In this document: one piece after another, positions 7,978 through 16,772 of the stretch
Layout of the letters: every line of letters begins with the position of its first letter
How positions within the stretch are numbered: position 1 is the stretch's first letter
DNA from: Martelella alba
GTDB lineage: Bacteria; Pseudomonadota; Gammaproteobacteria; Enterobacterales; Enterobacteriaceae
Assembly (NCBI RefSeq): GCF_005217455.1
Contig: NZ_SZPQ01000001.1
Span: 186,001 to 250,000 of the forward strand
Length of the DNA stretch: 64,000 nt
Direction: 5' to 3'
The notes under the pieces: model-generated
What the model saw: the letters and a program-made list of their open reading frames with translations, nothing else
Told to the model about the DNA's origin: nothing
The model's database searches: none
Translations under genes and position numbers: made by a program

Positions 7978-10166
7978 TGGCCCGTGATCTACAGCTTGCG
8001 ATGACATTGCTGGCCCGCGATCAGGGTTCTAAGGTCATCCGCAAGGCGCTCCAGGACACCACCACTGACGTCAATAATGCCCGCAAAGCCGAGGAGCAAC
8101 TCGGCCGCACCCGTGAGCAGACCAGTCAGACCAGCATCCGTGCCTCCCGTACTTTGCAGCAGGAATACCAGCGGGCGGCCTCCGCCCGGGAGACGCTGGG
8201 TGTGCGCTCTGAACGCTCTATCCAGCACGAAATCGCCCAGACCCAGGCCGCCTATAATCGGCTGCTGCGCACCGGAACCATGACCGCCAATGAGCAAGCG
8301 CGGGCATTCAGCGCCATGACCAACCAGGTGTCAAGGTTACGCACTGAGCTCAACGGCGCCGGACAATCGATGTCGCGCATGGAGCGCATGCGCATGTGGG
8401 GCGGCAACGTCACGGCAGTCGCCGGCGGACTCGCGGCGGCCGGCGCGGTAGTAGCTCCCACCATTCGCAATCAGATGTCTTACGAACAGCGCCTGGCCTA
8501 TATGGCCAATACAGCCTTTAGCGACCAGAATACTGCTGGACGTCGCAAAGGAATGCAGTCGATGGACCAGCTTATCCGCCGTTCGGTCTCTGTTGGAGGC
8601 GGGACAAAGGAAACAGCGGCCGAAACACTGGATACATTACTGGCGTCAGGTGCAGTGGATTACAGTTCAGCTGAAAAGTTGTTGCCTATGCTTCAGAAAT
8701 ATTCAACAGCGACCGAAGCTGACCCTAAAGAGCTGGCCCAGATAGCAATCAGGCTTAAACAATCTTTTGGTATTTCTGACTCACAAATACCCACAGCTCT
8801 GAATATGGTAATTAAATCAGGGCAATTGGGTTCTTTTGAAATAAAAAACCTGGCCAAATGGTTACCCCAACAACTTGCAGCGGCTAATGCACTTGGGATG
8901 AATGGTCTTGGCGATCTCGCGGTCTTGCTAGGTTTTAACCAGACTTCAATGATAAGTGCGGGCACTCCTGATGAGGCAGGGAATAACGTTGTTAACTTGC
9001 TAACAAAAATTAACAGTCAGGATGCGGCCAATGCTGCCGCAAGAATTAAATATAACGGTAAAGGAATTAATTTACCTGGAACTCTTGTCAGAGCCCGGGC
9101 GAAAGGGATGAATGCCCTTGAGGCATTCAGCGGTCTTACCGATAAAATCGTGGCTAATAATCCGGAATATCAAAATCTGGAGACACAACTCAAAGGTACA
9201 ACCAGTGATTCGGCTCGCCGGGAAATAATGGAATCTCAGGCCAAAATTCTGGAGGGTTCAGCTATCGGACAGATTATTGCTGACCGCCAGGCATTGATGG
9301 CTTTGGTCGCGTGGCGCGCAAATCGTAAATACGGAAGTGATGTAATTAAGGGTGTGAATCAAGAGCGAGAACTACCCGCTAATCAGCAGGCGGGTGAGCA
9401 AAATTTTGATTTGATCCAAGGTACCAATCTTTACCGCGTCAACCAATTCCAGAACACCAAAGACTTCGCCGAGATGGATTCGGTAAAATCGTTATCCGAT
9501 GTTCTGGGTAAATTGGCTGGGGACCTCACCGAATATGCCGGCGCATATCCCGGCTTGACCAAGGCCATTGCCGGCGCTGAGATAGCCATCAAAGCCATGA
9601 CAGTCGCCGCCTGGGCGTTTGCCGGTCTCAAATTTCTGACTACTGCCGGGGGTGCAGCAGCGGCTGGGGCTGGAGGCGCAGCGGCTGGCGGTGCGGCAGC
9701 ATCAGGACCCGCAGCCGGTCTGTTAAAAATGCTCGGCTTAGGGATGTCGGCTACCGCTGCCGCGACATTTACCACCCGCGACGATGATGAAGAGCTTGCC
9801 AACGGCCCGGCTCAGTGGAAAGCATTGCATGCTCGCTACAGCCAAGATCGGATTGATAAGGCCCGTAAGCTTTATCAGCCCTGGTATCAATTCGGTCCGG
9901 GCTACGCCAAAGAAAATCAGGATTGGCTGGACAGGTTAGACCACGACGAGGCTAACGGCACCGTGCCCTGGTGGACGCCACCCACCTATCTCCAAGCCCC
10001 CGCCGCGAATGGCTACGCCAGGCCGACTTACCAGGAACGTTCCGGCTATCAAACGCCCATCAACATCACCACGCAGCTTGTCCTTGACGGCAAGGTGGTG
10101 GCCGAGGCGACCAACGAATACAACAGCCAGGCTGCCGCCCGGGGACCGCAGGGAGGGCCGCACTGA
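7977..10166 (+). CDS. Tail tape measure protein, Mu gp42-like
   Basis: The 729-residue protein sets tail length and sits in the tube lumen. The N-terminal 120 residues are a helical, Gln/Arg/Ala-rich coiled-coil region. Residues about 170-480 form a globular domain containing SYEQRLAYMANTAF and a metal-free phage TMP core, with residues about 535-600 hydrophobic and Ala/Gly-rich, as usual for a membrane-interacting segment. The C-terminus is a conserved-looking tail (INITTQLVLDGKVVAEATNEY). DNA from roughly 8560 to 9420 is visibly richer in A+T than both ends of the gene, suggesting a swapped central module. The start overlaps the shifted chaperone stop. Confidence 0.9.
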   Translation: MARDLQLAMTLLARDQGSKVIRKALQDTTTDVNNARKAEEQLGRTREQTSQTSIRASRTLQQEYQRAASARETLGVRSERSIQHEIAQTQAAYNRLLRTGTMTANEQARAFSAMTNQVSRLRTELNGAGQSMSRMERMRMWGGNVTAVAGGLAAAGAVVAPTIRNQMSYEQRLAYMANTAFSDQNTAGRRKGMQSMDQLIRRSVSVGGGTKETAAETLDTLLASGAVDYSSAEKLLPMLQKYSTATEADPKELAQIAIRLKQSFGISDSQIPTALNMVIKSGQLGSFEIKNLAKWLPQQLAAANALGMNGLGDLAVLLGFNQTSMISAGTPDEAGNNVVNLLTKINSQDAANAAARIKYNGKGINLPGTLVRARAKGMNALEAFSGLTDKIVANNPEYQNLETQLKGTTSDSARREIMESQAKILEGSAIGQIIADRQALMALVAWRANRKYGSDVIKGVNQERELPANQQAGEQNFDLIQGTNLYRVNQFQNTKDFAEMDSVKSLSDVLGKLAGDLTEYAGAYPGLTKAIAGAEIAIKAMTVAAWAFAGLKFLTTAGGAAAAGAGGAAAGGAAASGPAAGLLKMLGLGMSATAAATFTTRDDDEELANGPAQWKALHARYSQDRIDKARKLYQPWYQFGPGYAKENQDWLDRLDHDEANGTVPWWTPPTYLQAPAANGYARPTYQERSGYQTPINITTQLVLDGKVVAEATNEYNSQAAARGPQGGPH

Positions 10167-11479
10167 TGGCCTGGGCTGACTCTCTCCTGGACGCGTCGTT
10201 TCGGGGCGTTCAGTTCGACATTATCAACACCCGCGACAGTGTTCAGCGCGACATTGCCCAGCACGAATATCCGTATAAGAACGGCGCCAACATTGAGGAC
10301 CTGGGCGCCAAGCCCCGCAGTCTCCAGGTGCAGGCGGTATTTTGGGGCGATGATTACGAGTCACGCTTGCAATCGTTCCTGGCGGCGCTCGACACCCAGG
10401 GCGCCGGCGAATTGATCCACCCGGTATTCGGCTCTATGCCGAGCATGCAGTGCTTTCTCTACCAAGTGAACCACGAAGCCGAGAGCCCGGACTATTGCAC
10501 CATTGATATCCAGTTCTTGCAGTCCGGTCTCGACATCAAATTCTTCACGCGTGATTGGCCACTCAGCCAGGCGGATGCCATTTTCAACCAGGTGCAAAGT
10601 CTCCTGGATAGCACATCGACCCTGCTGGAAAACGCCATGCAGCCGCTTCGCACGGTGCGCCAGCAGTTGGCCAGGGCAAAGGCGCTGGGCGTCGCCGGCC
10701 TCAATATGATGTCGATTTTACGTAGTGATGTGGTCGGTTTCGTCAATAGCACCACGGATTTTGTCAACTTTCCGTCGGCATTTATGACCGATTTACAGTC
10801 ATCCTTGAGTCTGCGCAGCAACGCGGCGATGTCGTCCATCAGCGGCGATTCGACGGTGTACGCCAGTGCGCCGGCGGTCGTTATGGCCGACTGGGCGGCG
10901 GTGAAGACCCAGACCGATGAAGTGGCCGCCATGCCGTCCGGGTTGGTGACGGGTGATACCACCGCGCCGGTGGCCATGCCGGCGAACGTGACCACCGATG
11001 ACATCAAAGAGCTGATTGTGACGGTGCACATCAGTGTGGCCATCGAGCTGGCGCAACAGGCGTCCGACCTGCTGAGCGATGAAACGCTGACGGCTGTACT
11101 GACGCCCAATGACATCGAGCTCATCGCCGGTAACACCCGCCAGGCCATCCAGGATGCCATCGATTTGCTGCGCGATACCTGGACCGAGGAGATGGAAACC
11201 GTCAGCAGCGCATCGACGTCCATCGCGCTGGAGTACCAGCCGGTCATCGACGAACTCAAAGACATGGCGTTATCGGTGCAGACCATGGCGCTAGCGCTGA
11301 TTAACGCCAAGCCGCCGCTGATACAGCGGACCGTCACCAGCGCCGGCAACCTTCACCTGGTGGCGCATTTGTGGTATGGCGATTATACCCGCGCCAGCGA
11401 GCTGCAATTGCTTAATCCATCGTTACGTGACCCCAATAACGTGCTGCCGGGAAATGTCCTCTATGGCTACGCAGAATAA
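10166..11479 (+). CDS. Mu gpN-like DNA circularisation / tail protein
   Basis: The 437-residue protein has the DNA circulation family N-terminal domain at residues 1-100, with FRGVQFDIINTRDSVQRDIAQHEYP and the EDLGAKPRSLQVQAVFWGDDYE segment. In Mu this gene (N) is needed for tail assembly and its product is injected with the DNA. The C-terminal 45 residues (HLVAHLWYGDYTRASELQLLNP) look like a small LysM-type module that could bind peptidoglycan. The gene overlaps the next one by 17 bases. Confidence 0.85.
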   Translation: MAWADSLLDASFRGVQFDIINTRDSVQRDIAQHEYPYKNGANIEDLGAKPRSLQVQAVFWGDDYESRLQSFLAALDTQGAGELIHPVFGSMPSMQCFLYQVNHEAESPDYCTIDIQFLQSGLDIKFFTRDWPLSQADAIFNQVQSLLDSTSTLLENAMQPLRTVRQQLARAKALGVAGLNMMSILRSDVVGFVNSTTDFVNFPSAFMTDLQSSLSLRSNAAMSSISGDSTVYASAPAVVMADWAAVKTQTDEVAAMPSGLVTGDTTAPVAMPANVTTDDIKELIVTVHISVAIELAQQASDLLSDETLTAVLTPNDIELIAGNTRQAIQDAIDLLRDTWTEEMETVSSASTSIALEYQPVIDELKDMALSVQTMALALINAKPPLIQRTVTSAGNLHLVAHLWYGDYTRASELQLLNPSLRDPNNVLPGNVLYGYAE

Positions 11480-12674
11480 GCAGCAGGCGGAAGACTTAGA
11501 CGAGGACAAAATTTCGGTCATCGTCGGCGGTAAAGTGCATTCAGACTGGAACAGCTATAGCATCGATAGCGATTTCCTCATCCCTGCCGATGCCTGGTCC
11601 ATGCGTCTTGGCTTATCGACCGGTATTTTCCCGGCCGACGTGGTGCGCGGCGCCCCGGTCCAGGTGCGCGTCGGGCCGGATGTCGTCATGAGCGGCCGGA
11701 TAGACCGGGCCGGCCGCCAAGTCGCCCGTGACCAGGTGTCGTTGAACCTGGCCGGCCGTGACGGCGCGGCCGTGTTGGTGGATTGCGCCTCGCCGATTTT
11801 CACCAGCCGCCAGGTCAGCCTGGAAGAAGTGATCGCCCAGGTCGTCCGGCCGCTGGGTATCAAGAACATCGAGCTGCATGCCGAGAGCTCGATACGCAAT
11901 GACAAAATCACCGCCGAGCCTGGCGAGCGTGCCTGGGAAACGCTGCTGCGTTCGTGCGCCGGGCGCGGCCTGTGGCCCTGGTTTGCCCCCGACGGCACGC
12001 TGATTATCGGCGGACCGGACTATACCGCCGACCCGGTTGCCACCCTCATCATGCGTCGCAGCGGTGAGGGCAACAACGTGCTCAGCATCAGCGATGACAG
12101 CAGCATCGAGCGGTGTTTCTCACAGCTCACTGTCCTGGCTCAAGGGCACGCGCATACCACCAATTCCAAGCAGTTGGGCATCATTGATGTGAGCGATAGC
12201 AGCTCGGTAACGGTCAGCGACGACGTCATGACAACCGGCGTTGCTGAGACCGGCCAGCATGGGCTGCGTTATACCGTTCAAGACCCGACGGTCAGTTACT
12301 ACCGGCCGCAGATTGTTGTTATGCATGACGCCGACGACCTGGCGCAGGTCCAATACCGCGCCCGTAAGTTGATGGCCGACGCCCGGCTTGCGGGTTACAG
12401 CCTGGTCGTTCGCGTGCAGGGGCATCGTACCAGCGACGGAACGCTCTGGCAGCCGGGGCAGCGCATTCACGTCATCAGCGAGCCACACGGGATTAACGCC
12501 ATCTATTTTCTGATGGGCCGGGAATTCTCCGGCGGCCGGCCGAACGGCACGGTAACTACGTTGCGCCTCAAAGAGGACGGCGTCTGGATCCCCGATGCCT
12601 ATCCGAAGAAGAAAAAGGCCCGCAAAGGCAAACGTCAAAAAGACTTGGGAATAATCGATGTGGGACCAAATTGA
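11463..12674 (+). CDS. Baseplate hub protein, Mu gpP-like
   Basis: This 403-residue product corresponds to Mu gpP (379 residues), the gp27-like hub of the baseplate. Typical segments are ISVIVGGKVHSDWNSYSID near the N-terminus, VQVRVGPDVVMSGRID in the tube-like barrel and WETLLRSCAGRGLWPWFAPDGTL. The start at 11463 (MATQNKQQ) was chosen over the longer frame from 11376, which only runs through the gpN gene; 11454 is an alternative ATG. A basic Lys-rich stretch ends the protein. It overlaps gp45 by 17 bases. Confidence 0.87.
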   Translation: MATQNKQQAEDLDEDKISVIVGGKVHSDWNSYSIDSDFLIPADAWSMRLGLSTGIFPADVVRGAPVQVRVGPDVVMSGRIDRAGRQVARDQVSLNLAGRDGAAVLVDCASPIFTSRQVSLEEVIAQVVRPLGIKNIELHAESSIRNDKITAEPGERAWETLLRSCAGRGLWPWFAPDGTLIIGGPDYTADPVATLIMRRSGEGNNVLSISDDSSIERCFSQLTVLAQGHAHTTNSKQLGIIDVSDSSSVTVSDDVMTTGVAETGQHGLRYTVQDPTVSYYRPQIVVMHDADDLAQVQYRARKLMADARLAGYSLVVRVQGHRTSDGTLWQPGQRIHVISEPHGINAIYFLMGREFSGGRPNGTVTTLRLKEDGVWIPDAYPKKKKARKGKRQKDLGIIDVGPN

Positions 12675-13242
12675 TTCACGCATTCGCGCCGCCTTGCGCG
12701 GTATTCGCTTTGCTTTTAGGGGCCGTTTAACTCGCGTTAATAGTGCCCTTAAAATTCAGCAGGTGCAGCTTAACGGTTTTGCCGGCGAGCAATTACAAGA
12801 CGCCGAGATGTTCCAGCATTTCGGGTTCACCAGTTGCCCGCCTGCCGGCACCCAATGCATTATTTTGCCGCTGGGCGGTCAGACGTCGCATTCAATTATT
12901 ATTGCGACTGAAAACGATACGCTGCGAATTGCGCAGTTGGCCAGCGGCGAGACTGCTATTTATTCCGCCGAAGGCGCCTATGTGGCCATCAAAAAAGGGC
13001 GCGTTGTTGATGTCGATTGCGACGAGTACCATGTCAAATGCAAAAAATACACGGTCGAATCGGAAGATTATAATGTCGCGGCAACTAATGGCGCGGAATT
13101 TGATACGCCGCTACTCAAAGGGACGCAAGAAATAGCGGACGGCAAATCGACGATTGACGAAATCCGTGCTATTTATGACGAACACACCCATCATCACGAT
13201 GATCCGGCCGGTGTAACAGACCCGCCGAATCAGCAAATGTAA
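12658..13242 (+). CDS. Baseplate spike protein, Mu gp45-like
   Basis: The 194-residue protein is the membrane-piercing central spike. It has an OB-fold-type N-terminal domain (about residues 15-95, with GFTSCPPAGTQCIILPLGG) followed by a short beta-helix. A His-rich tip, EHTHHHDDP, lies around residues 175-183. In Mu gp45 and related spikes, His pairs near the trimer tip bind iron, and the H-T-H pattern here fits that role. The gene starts inside the gpP coding region and is followed by a 54-base gap. Confidence 0.87.
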   Translation: MWDQIDSRIRAALRGIRFAFRGRLTRVNSALKIQQVQLNGFAGEQLQDAEMFQHFGFTSCPPAGTQCIILPLGGQTSHSIIIATENDTLRIAQLASGETAIYSAEGAYVAIKKGRVVDVDCDEYHVKCKKYTVESEDYNVAATNGAEFDTPLLKGTQEIADGKSTIDEIRAIYDEHTHHHDDPAGVTDPPNQQM

Positions 13243-13296
13243 TCCACTGAACCTCTTCATCTCTTCATTTCCCCTTCGCGCTGCCACCATGGCAGC

Positions 13297-13653
13297 GTGG
13301 ACAATTTATTAGACCCGACAACCGGCGATTACACCGGAACCAGCACCCAAACCCTGGCTAACGCAGTGTATCTGCGTTTGACCATCCCGCTCGGCTCCTG
13401 GTGGGCCCAGCCGGCGGTCGGGTCAAAACTCTACTTGCTGAGGAGAGAGAAAGATGTAACCCGCGTCCAGAAACTCGCCCGCCAGTATGTCGAAGAGGCG
13501 CTCGCACCGCTCACGGCTGATACCGACGGTCGGGCAAAGAGCATCACGGTTGAGACGTTTTCCGGGCAGCCAGGATGGCTGCTTCTTTTAATCACCGTTA
13601 TCCAGGCAGACGGCAACACCGTCGAATACCAGCACCAGGTGAGGGTCGCGTAA
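13297..13653 (+). CDS. Baseplate wedge protein, Mu gp46-like
   Basis: The 118-residue product matches the Mu gp46 / gp25-like baseplate family: NAVYLRLTIPLGSWWAQPAVGSKL near the N-terminus, an ARQYVEEALAPL helix and a C-terminal beta segment. The apparent start is GTG at 13297, with only a weak ribosome binding site; no ATG is found in frame at a sensible position. The stop overlaps the ATG of the gp47-like gene. Confidence 0.82.
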   Translation: MDNLLDPTTGDYTGTSTQTLANAVYLRLTIPLGSWWAQPAVGSKLYLLRREKDVTRVQKLARQYVEEALAPLTADTDGRAKSITVETFSGQPGWLLLLITVIQADGNTVEYQHQVRVA

Positions 13654-14714
13654 TGCCGTATATCACGCCAACGTTTGATGATATTCGCAGCGATTTTCTG
13701 CGCGACATCAGCAATCAACTACCGAGTGCGGATACTGGCGTCGATAGCGATTATTATGTCCGCGCCAGCGCGTTGGCCAGCCTCGCCATCGGCATTTATC
13801 AGTATCAGGGCTGGATAGTCCGGCAAATATTTCCAGACACGGCGGATACGGAATATCTCGAATGGCATGCGCGTACGCGCAATCTGTTTCGCAAATCGGC
13901 CACCACCGCAAACGGGAATATCACTGTCACCGGCGAGCCAGGCGCCAGCGCTGACGCGGGTCTTATCATCACTCGTGGCGACCTGTCCTATACCACTACC
14001 GCCGCCGTAACCCTGGACAATGGCGGCAATGGGACGGTGGCCGCCAATTACTCCACCGCCGGCGCGGCCGGCAATACCACGGCCGTCGCGTCGGGCACGT
14101 TCAACAGTACCCCCACGGGGTTCGACAGCACAGTGGCCATCGGCATCATGTCCGGCGGAACGGACAAGGAAAGCGATACCGAGTTGCTGGCCCGGTTGCT
14201 CGACATCATCCGTCGCGCGCCGGCAGGCGGCAATCAATACGATTATCGCCGTTGGGCGATGTCGGTGGATGGCGTGACGGCGGCCTATGTTTACCCGCTG
14301 CGCCGGGGCCTGGGGACGGTGGATGTGGTTATCACGTCTGCCAGCGGACTACCGTCCGATGACATTATCGCCGCGACACAAGCCTATATCGACGATGTGC
14401 GGCCGGTGACGGCCAAAAATTGCCTGGTATTGGGACCGACCATTAAAGCCGTGGACCTGGAAATTCAGGTCTCATTAGACGGTGTCACGCTGGATGCGGC
14501 AACGACCGCAATTATCTCGGCCCTGGATGATTACATCAATAAGCTGCCGCCGGGCGACCCATTTATCCGTTCACAGGCGGAGGCATTGGTATCAAATATC
14601 ACCGGCGTGGTCGACCGGGTTATTGTTACGCCTACGGGTAATGTGTCCCCCACTGTCAACGATACCGTCGTCGAGTGGATCCGCGCCGGAAATATTACGG
14701 TATCGCAATTATGA
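13653..14714 (+). CDS. Baseplate J-like wedge protein, Mu gp47-like
   Basis: The 353-residue protein (Mu gp47 is of similar size) belongs to the baseplate J family, which forms the wedge arms linking hub and fibres. It shows FDDIRSDFLRDISNQLP at the start, TDKESDTELLARLLDIIRRAPAGGNQYDYRRWAM near residues 170-205 and a PLRRGLGTVDVVI strand. The start at 13653 fits TAATG coupling to gp46; the longer frame from 13575 is a shadow. It overlaps gp48 by four bases. Confidence 0.9.
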   Translation: MPYITPTFDDIRSDFLRDISNQLPSADTGVDSDYYVRASALASLAIGIYQYQGWIVRQIFPDTADTEYLEWHARTRNLFRKSATTANGNITVTGEPGASADAGLIITRGDLSYTTTAAVTLDNGGNGTVAANYSTAGAAGNTTAVASGTFNSTPTGFDSTVAIGIMSGGTDKESDTELLARLLDIIRRAPAGGNQYDYRRWAMSVDGVTAAYVYPLRRGLGTVDVVITSASGLPSDDIIAATQAYIDDVRPVTAKNCLVLGPTIKAVDLEIQVSLDGVTLDAATTAIISALDDYINKLPPGDPFIRSQAEALVSNITGVVDRVIVTPTGNVSPTVNDTVVEWIRAGNITVSQL

Positions 14715-15364
14715 GTAATAAAACTCTATTGGCCGCATTGCTCCCGCCCGTGGCCTATGACACTGCCCAGCCCCGCCTGGCCGCTGAAATCAATGCCGAA
14801 GCCGATATGCTCGATAATGTCGACAGCTCAGCCAATGCCGCGCTGGATGGCGTTACGCCGTTTTATGCCGGTGATTTATTGCAGGATTGGGAGCGGGTAT
14901 TAAATATCACGCCCAAAGCGGACAGCGGCTATCAGGAACGGCTGGACATTATCTTAATCAAGCTCTCGGAAACTGGCGGCCTAGATATTCCGTATTTCAT
15001 CAATTTAGCCAAGAGTATTGGCTACACCATTACCATTGATGAATTGCAGCCGTTTCGTGCCGGCACAAGCCGGTGCGGCGATACGCTTTATATCGACGAC
15101 ATTATTTTTACCTGGCGCGTCAATGTATATGGATTACAGGTACCGATTTATTATTTTCGTACCGGAACATCGCGGGTCGGTGAACGGCTAATGACATTAG
15201 GCGACAAGATATTAGAAAGCACCTTTAACGACCTGAAACCCGCGCATACGTTGTGTTATTTCCGTTACGCGTCTGAAATTCAAGACCCGCTTTATCTCGA
15301 TGGCACTGCCTTGTTGGATGGCGAACAGCCCTTAACGGGCTATGTCGAAAAAGATACCGATTAA
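14711..15364 (+). CDS. Baseplate protein, Mu gp48-like (DUF2313)
   Basis: The 217-residue product matches DUF2313/YmfQ (Mu gp48), which joins baseplate to fibres in contractile tails. Recognisable are LLPPVAYDTAQPRLAAEINAE near the N-terminus, DLLQDWERVLNI and the conserved Cys-containing GTSRCGDTLY segment. The start at 14711 overlaps gp47 by four bases (ATGA). From this gene onward base composition becomes more A+T rich, marking the transition to the fibre module. Confidence 0.88.
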   Translation: MSNKTLLAALLPPVAYDTAQPRLAAEINAEADMLDNVDSSANAALDGVTPFYAGDLLQDWERVLNITPKADSGYQERLDIILIKLSETGGLDIPYFINLAKSIGYTITIDELQPFRAGTSRCGDTLYIDDIIFTWRVNVYGLQVPIYYFRTGTSRVGERLMTLGDKILESTFNDLKPAHTLCYFRYASEIQDPLYLDGTALLDGEQPLTGYVEKDTD

Positions 15365-15375
15365 CTGGAGTCTGT

Positions 15376-16119
15376 ATGCAAAGCCTTATGCCGCCGGTCG
15401 ATGCACCGAATAATGAGTTTAGTGATGGGAACCCCGGAACAGGGGCATTAGGTACTGCCGTTCCCGCGTTGTTTTTAAATAATGTTCAGTCGGCACTCCG
15501 CGCTGTCGAAAGTGAATTGCTGTCATTGTTATCAGCCGCCAATATCAATCCTGACGGTGATAATAATACCCAGGTACTCCAGGCGATTAATGCGATATTG
15601 GTGAACGCCAATATTTCAGTTCCTTATGGCATTCCGCTTCCGTGGCCGACCAGCACGCCGCCATCGGGTTATCTAATTTGCAATGGCGCGTCATTTAGCG
15701 CCGCTGTTTACCCCAGTTTAGCCGCTGTTTATACCAGTGGTGTATTACCTGATTTGCGCGGCCAGACGATTAAGGGGTTGCCAGCGTCCGGTCGAACGTT
15801 GCTCAGTCAGGAAGCCGATGGCGTAAAATCGCATACCCATAGTGCGTCAGCATCGTCGACCGACCTTGGCACGAAACAGACCGATACCCAGGGTGATCAC
15901 AATCATGGCTGGGGTAGCTCGATGCAAAAATCCGGCGGTAGCGATCAGGCGGTGGGCTCGAATATGGGCACGGATTTCGGCACGACGTCAAATAGCGGCT
16001 CTCATTATCACAATTTAACACTGGGCTCGCATACCCATACCATTACGGTGAATTCAACCGGTAATTCTGAAAACACTGTAAAAAATATTGCCTTTAACTA
16101 TATCGTGAGGGCGGCATAA
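15376..16119 (+). CDS. Short tail fibre with phage tail collar domain
   Basis: The 247-residue protein has an N-terminal segment that probably docks on gp48, then a phage tail collar domain (residues about 80-135: PYGIPLPWPTSTPPSGYLICNG and DLRGQTIKGL). The last third is Ser/Gly/His-rich with pairs HTH, DHNH, HYHN and HTHT. Such histidines in fibre tips of related phages can hold metal ions along the trimer axis. It occupies the position of Mu fibre gene S but is much shorter. It is coupled to the chaperone gene by TAATG. Confidence 0.8.
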   Translation: MQSLMPPVDAPNNEFSDGNPGTGALGTAVPALFLNNVQSALRAVESELLSLLSAANINPDGDNNTQVLQAINAILVNANISVPYGIPLPWPTSTPPSGYLICNGASFSAAVYPSLAAVYTSGVLPDLRGQTIKGLPASGRTLLSQEADGVKSHTHSASASSTDLGTKQTDTQGDHNHGWGSSMQKSGGSDQAVGSNMGTDFGTTSNSGSHYHNLTLGSHTHTITVNSTGNSENTVKNIAFNYIVRAA

Positions 16120-16772
16120 TGTCTGACCAAAAGAACGCGGTTTTTGACGATAATAAAATCGCCACCCAGGCGGGGATGGTGACAGTATTTCATTTTGATA
16201 CATCAACGGGAGAGTTTCTTTGTCAAAGTGAAGAATATTGTGCATTAGGCGTCGGTATTCCTGCGTGTTCGTGTCTCGATGCGCCCCCAGGAAAAGTGGA
16301 CAATCAGGCCATCGTCCGTTCCGATGATAATTCCAGCTGGTCTGTCATGGCCGATTATCGTGGGGTAACAGTATATAATACTCAAACGCTGGCGACCGAG
16401 ATTATCACGGCCATTGGCCCATTGTCCGATAATGTTACAACATCATCTCCTGCCACGCCTTACGATAAATGGGACGGTTCGAAATGGGTAACGGACACAG
16501 ATGCACAGCGCGCGGCAGACATTGCCGTCGCTGACACCCAAAAGACAGCCCTAATTGCGTCTGCCACAGAACAAATCTCTATTTTGCAAGACGCGGTCAA
16601 TTTAGAAATGGCCACGGATGCTGAGAGAGCCCAACTAACCGCATTGCAGTCCTATCGGGTTTTATTGAATCGCGTTGATACATCGACTGCACCTAATATC
16701 CAATGGCTTGCTGTGTCTGTCCCCGCCACCACATCCACGACTGACACCACGACCGAGGTGAATAATGGCTGA
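16119..16772 (+). CDS. Tail fibre assembly chaperone
   Basis: This 217-residue protein resembles the tail fibre assembly family (Mu gpU, lambda Tfa). The C-terminal half carries the usual pattern: TPYDKWDGSKWVTDTDAQ, then a long helix and a final LQSYRVLLNRVDTSTAPNIQW segment. The N-terminal half is less conserved. Such chaperones help trimerise fibres encoded next to them, here either the collar-domain fibre upstream or the large fibre downstream, whose gene overlaps by eight bases. Confidence 0.85.
   Translation: MSDQKNAVFDDNKIATQAGMVTVFHFDTSTGEFLCQSEEYCALGVGIPACSCLDAPPGKVDNQAIVRSDDNSSWSVMADYRGVTVYNTQTLATEIITAIGPLSDNVTTSSPATPYDKWDGSKWVTDTDAQRAADIAVADTQKTALIASATEQISILQDAVNLEMATDAERAQLTALQSYRVLLNRVDTSTAPNIQWLAVSVPATTSTTDTTTEVNNG

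Noticed and set aside
15803-16021. His-rich repeats of the collar fibre as a CRISPR-like or tandem DNA repeat
   Set aside because: They recur at protein level only, at irregular spacing, inside an open coding frame.
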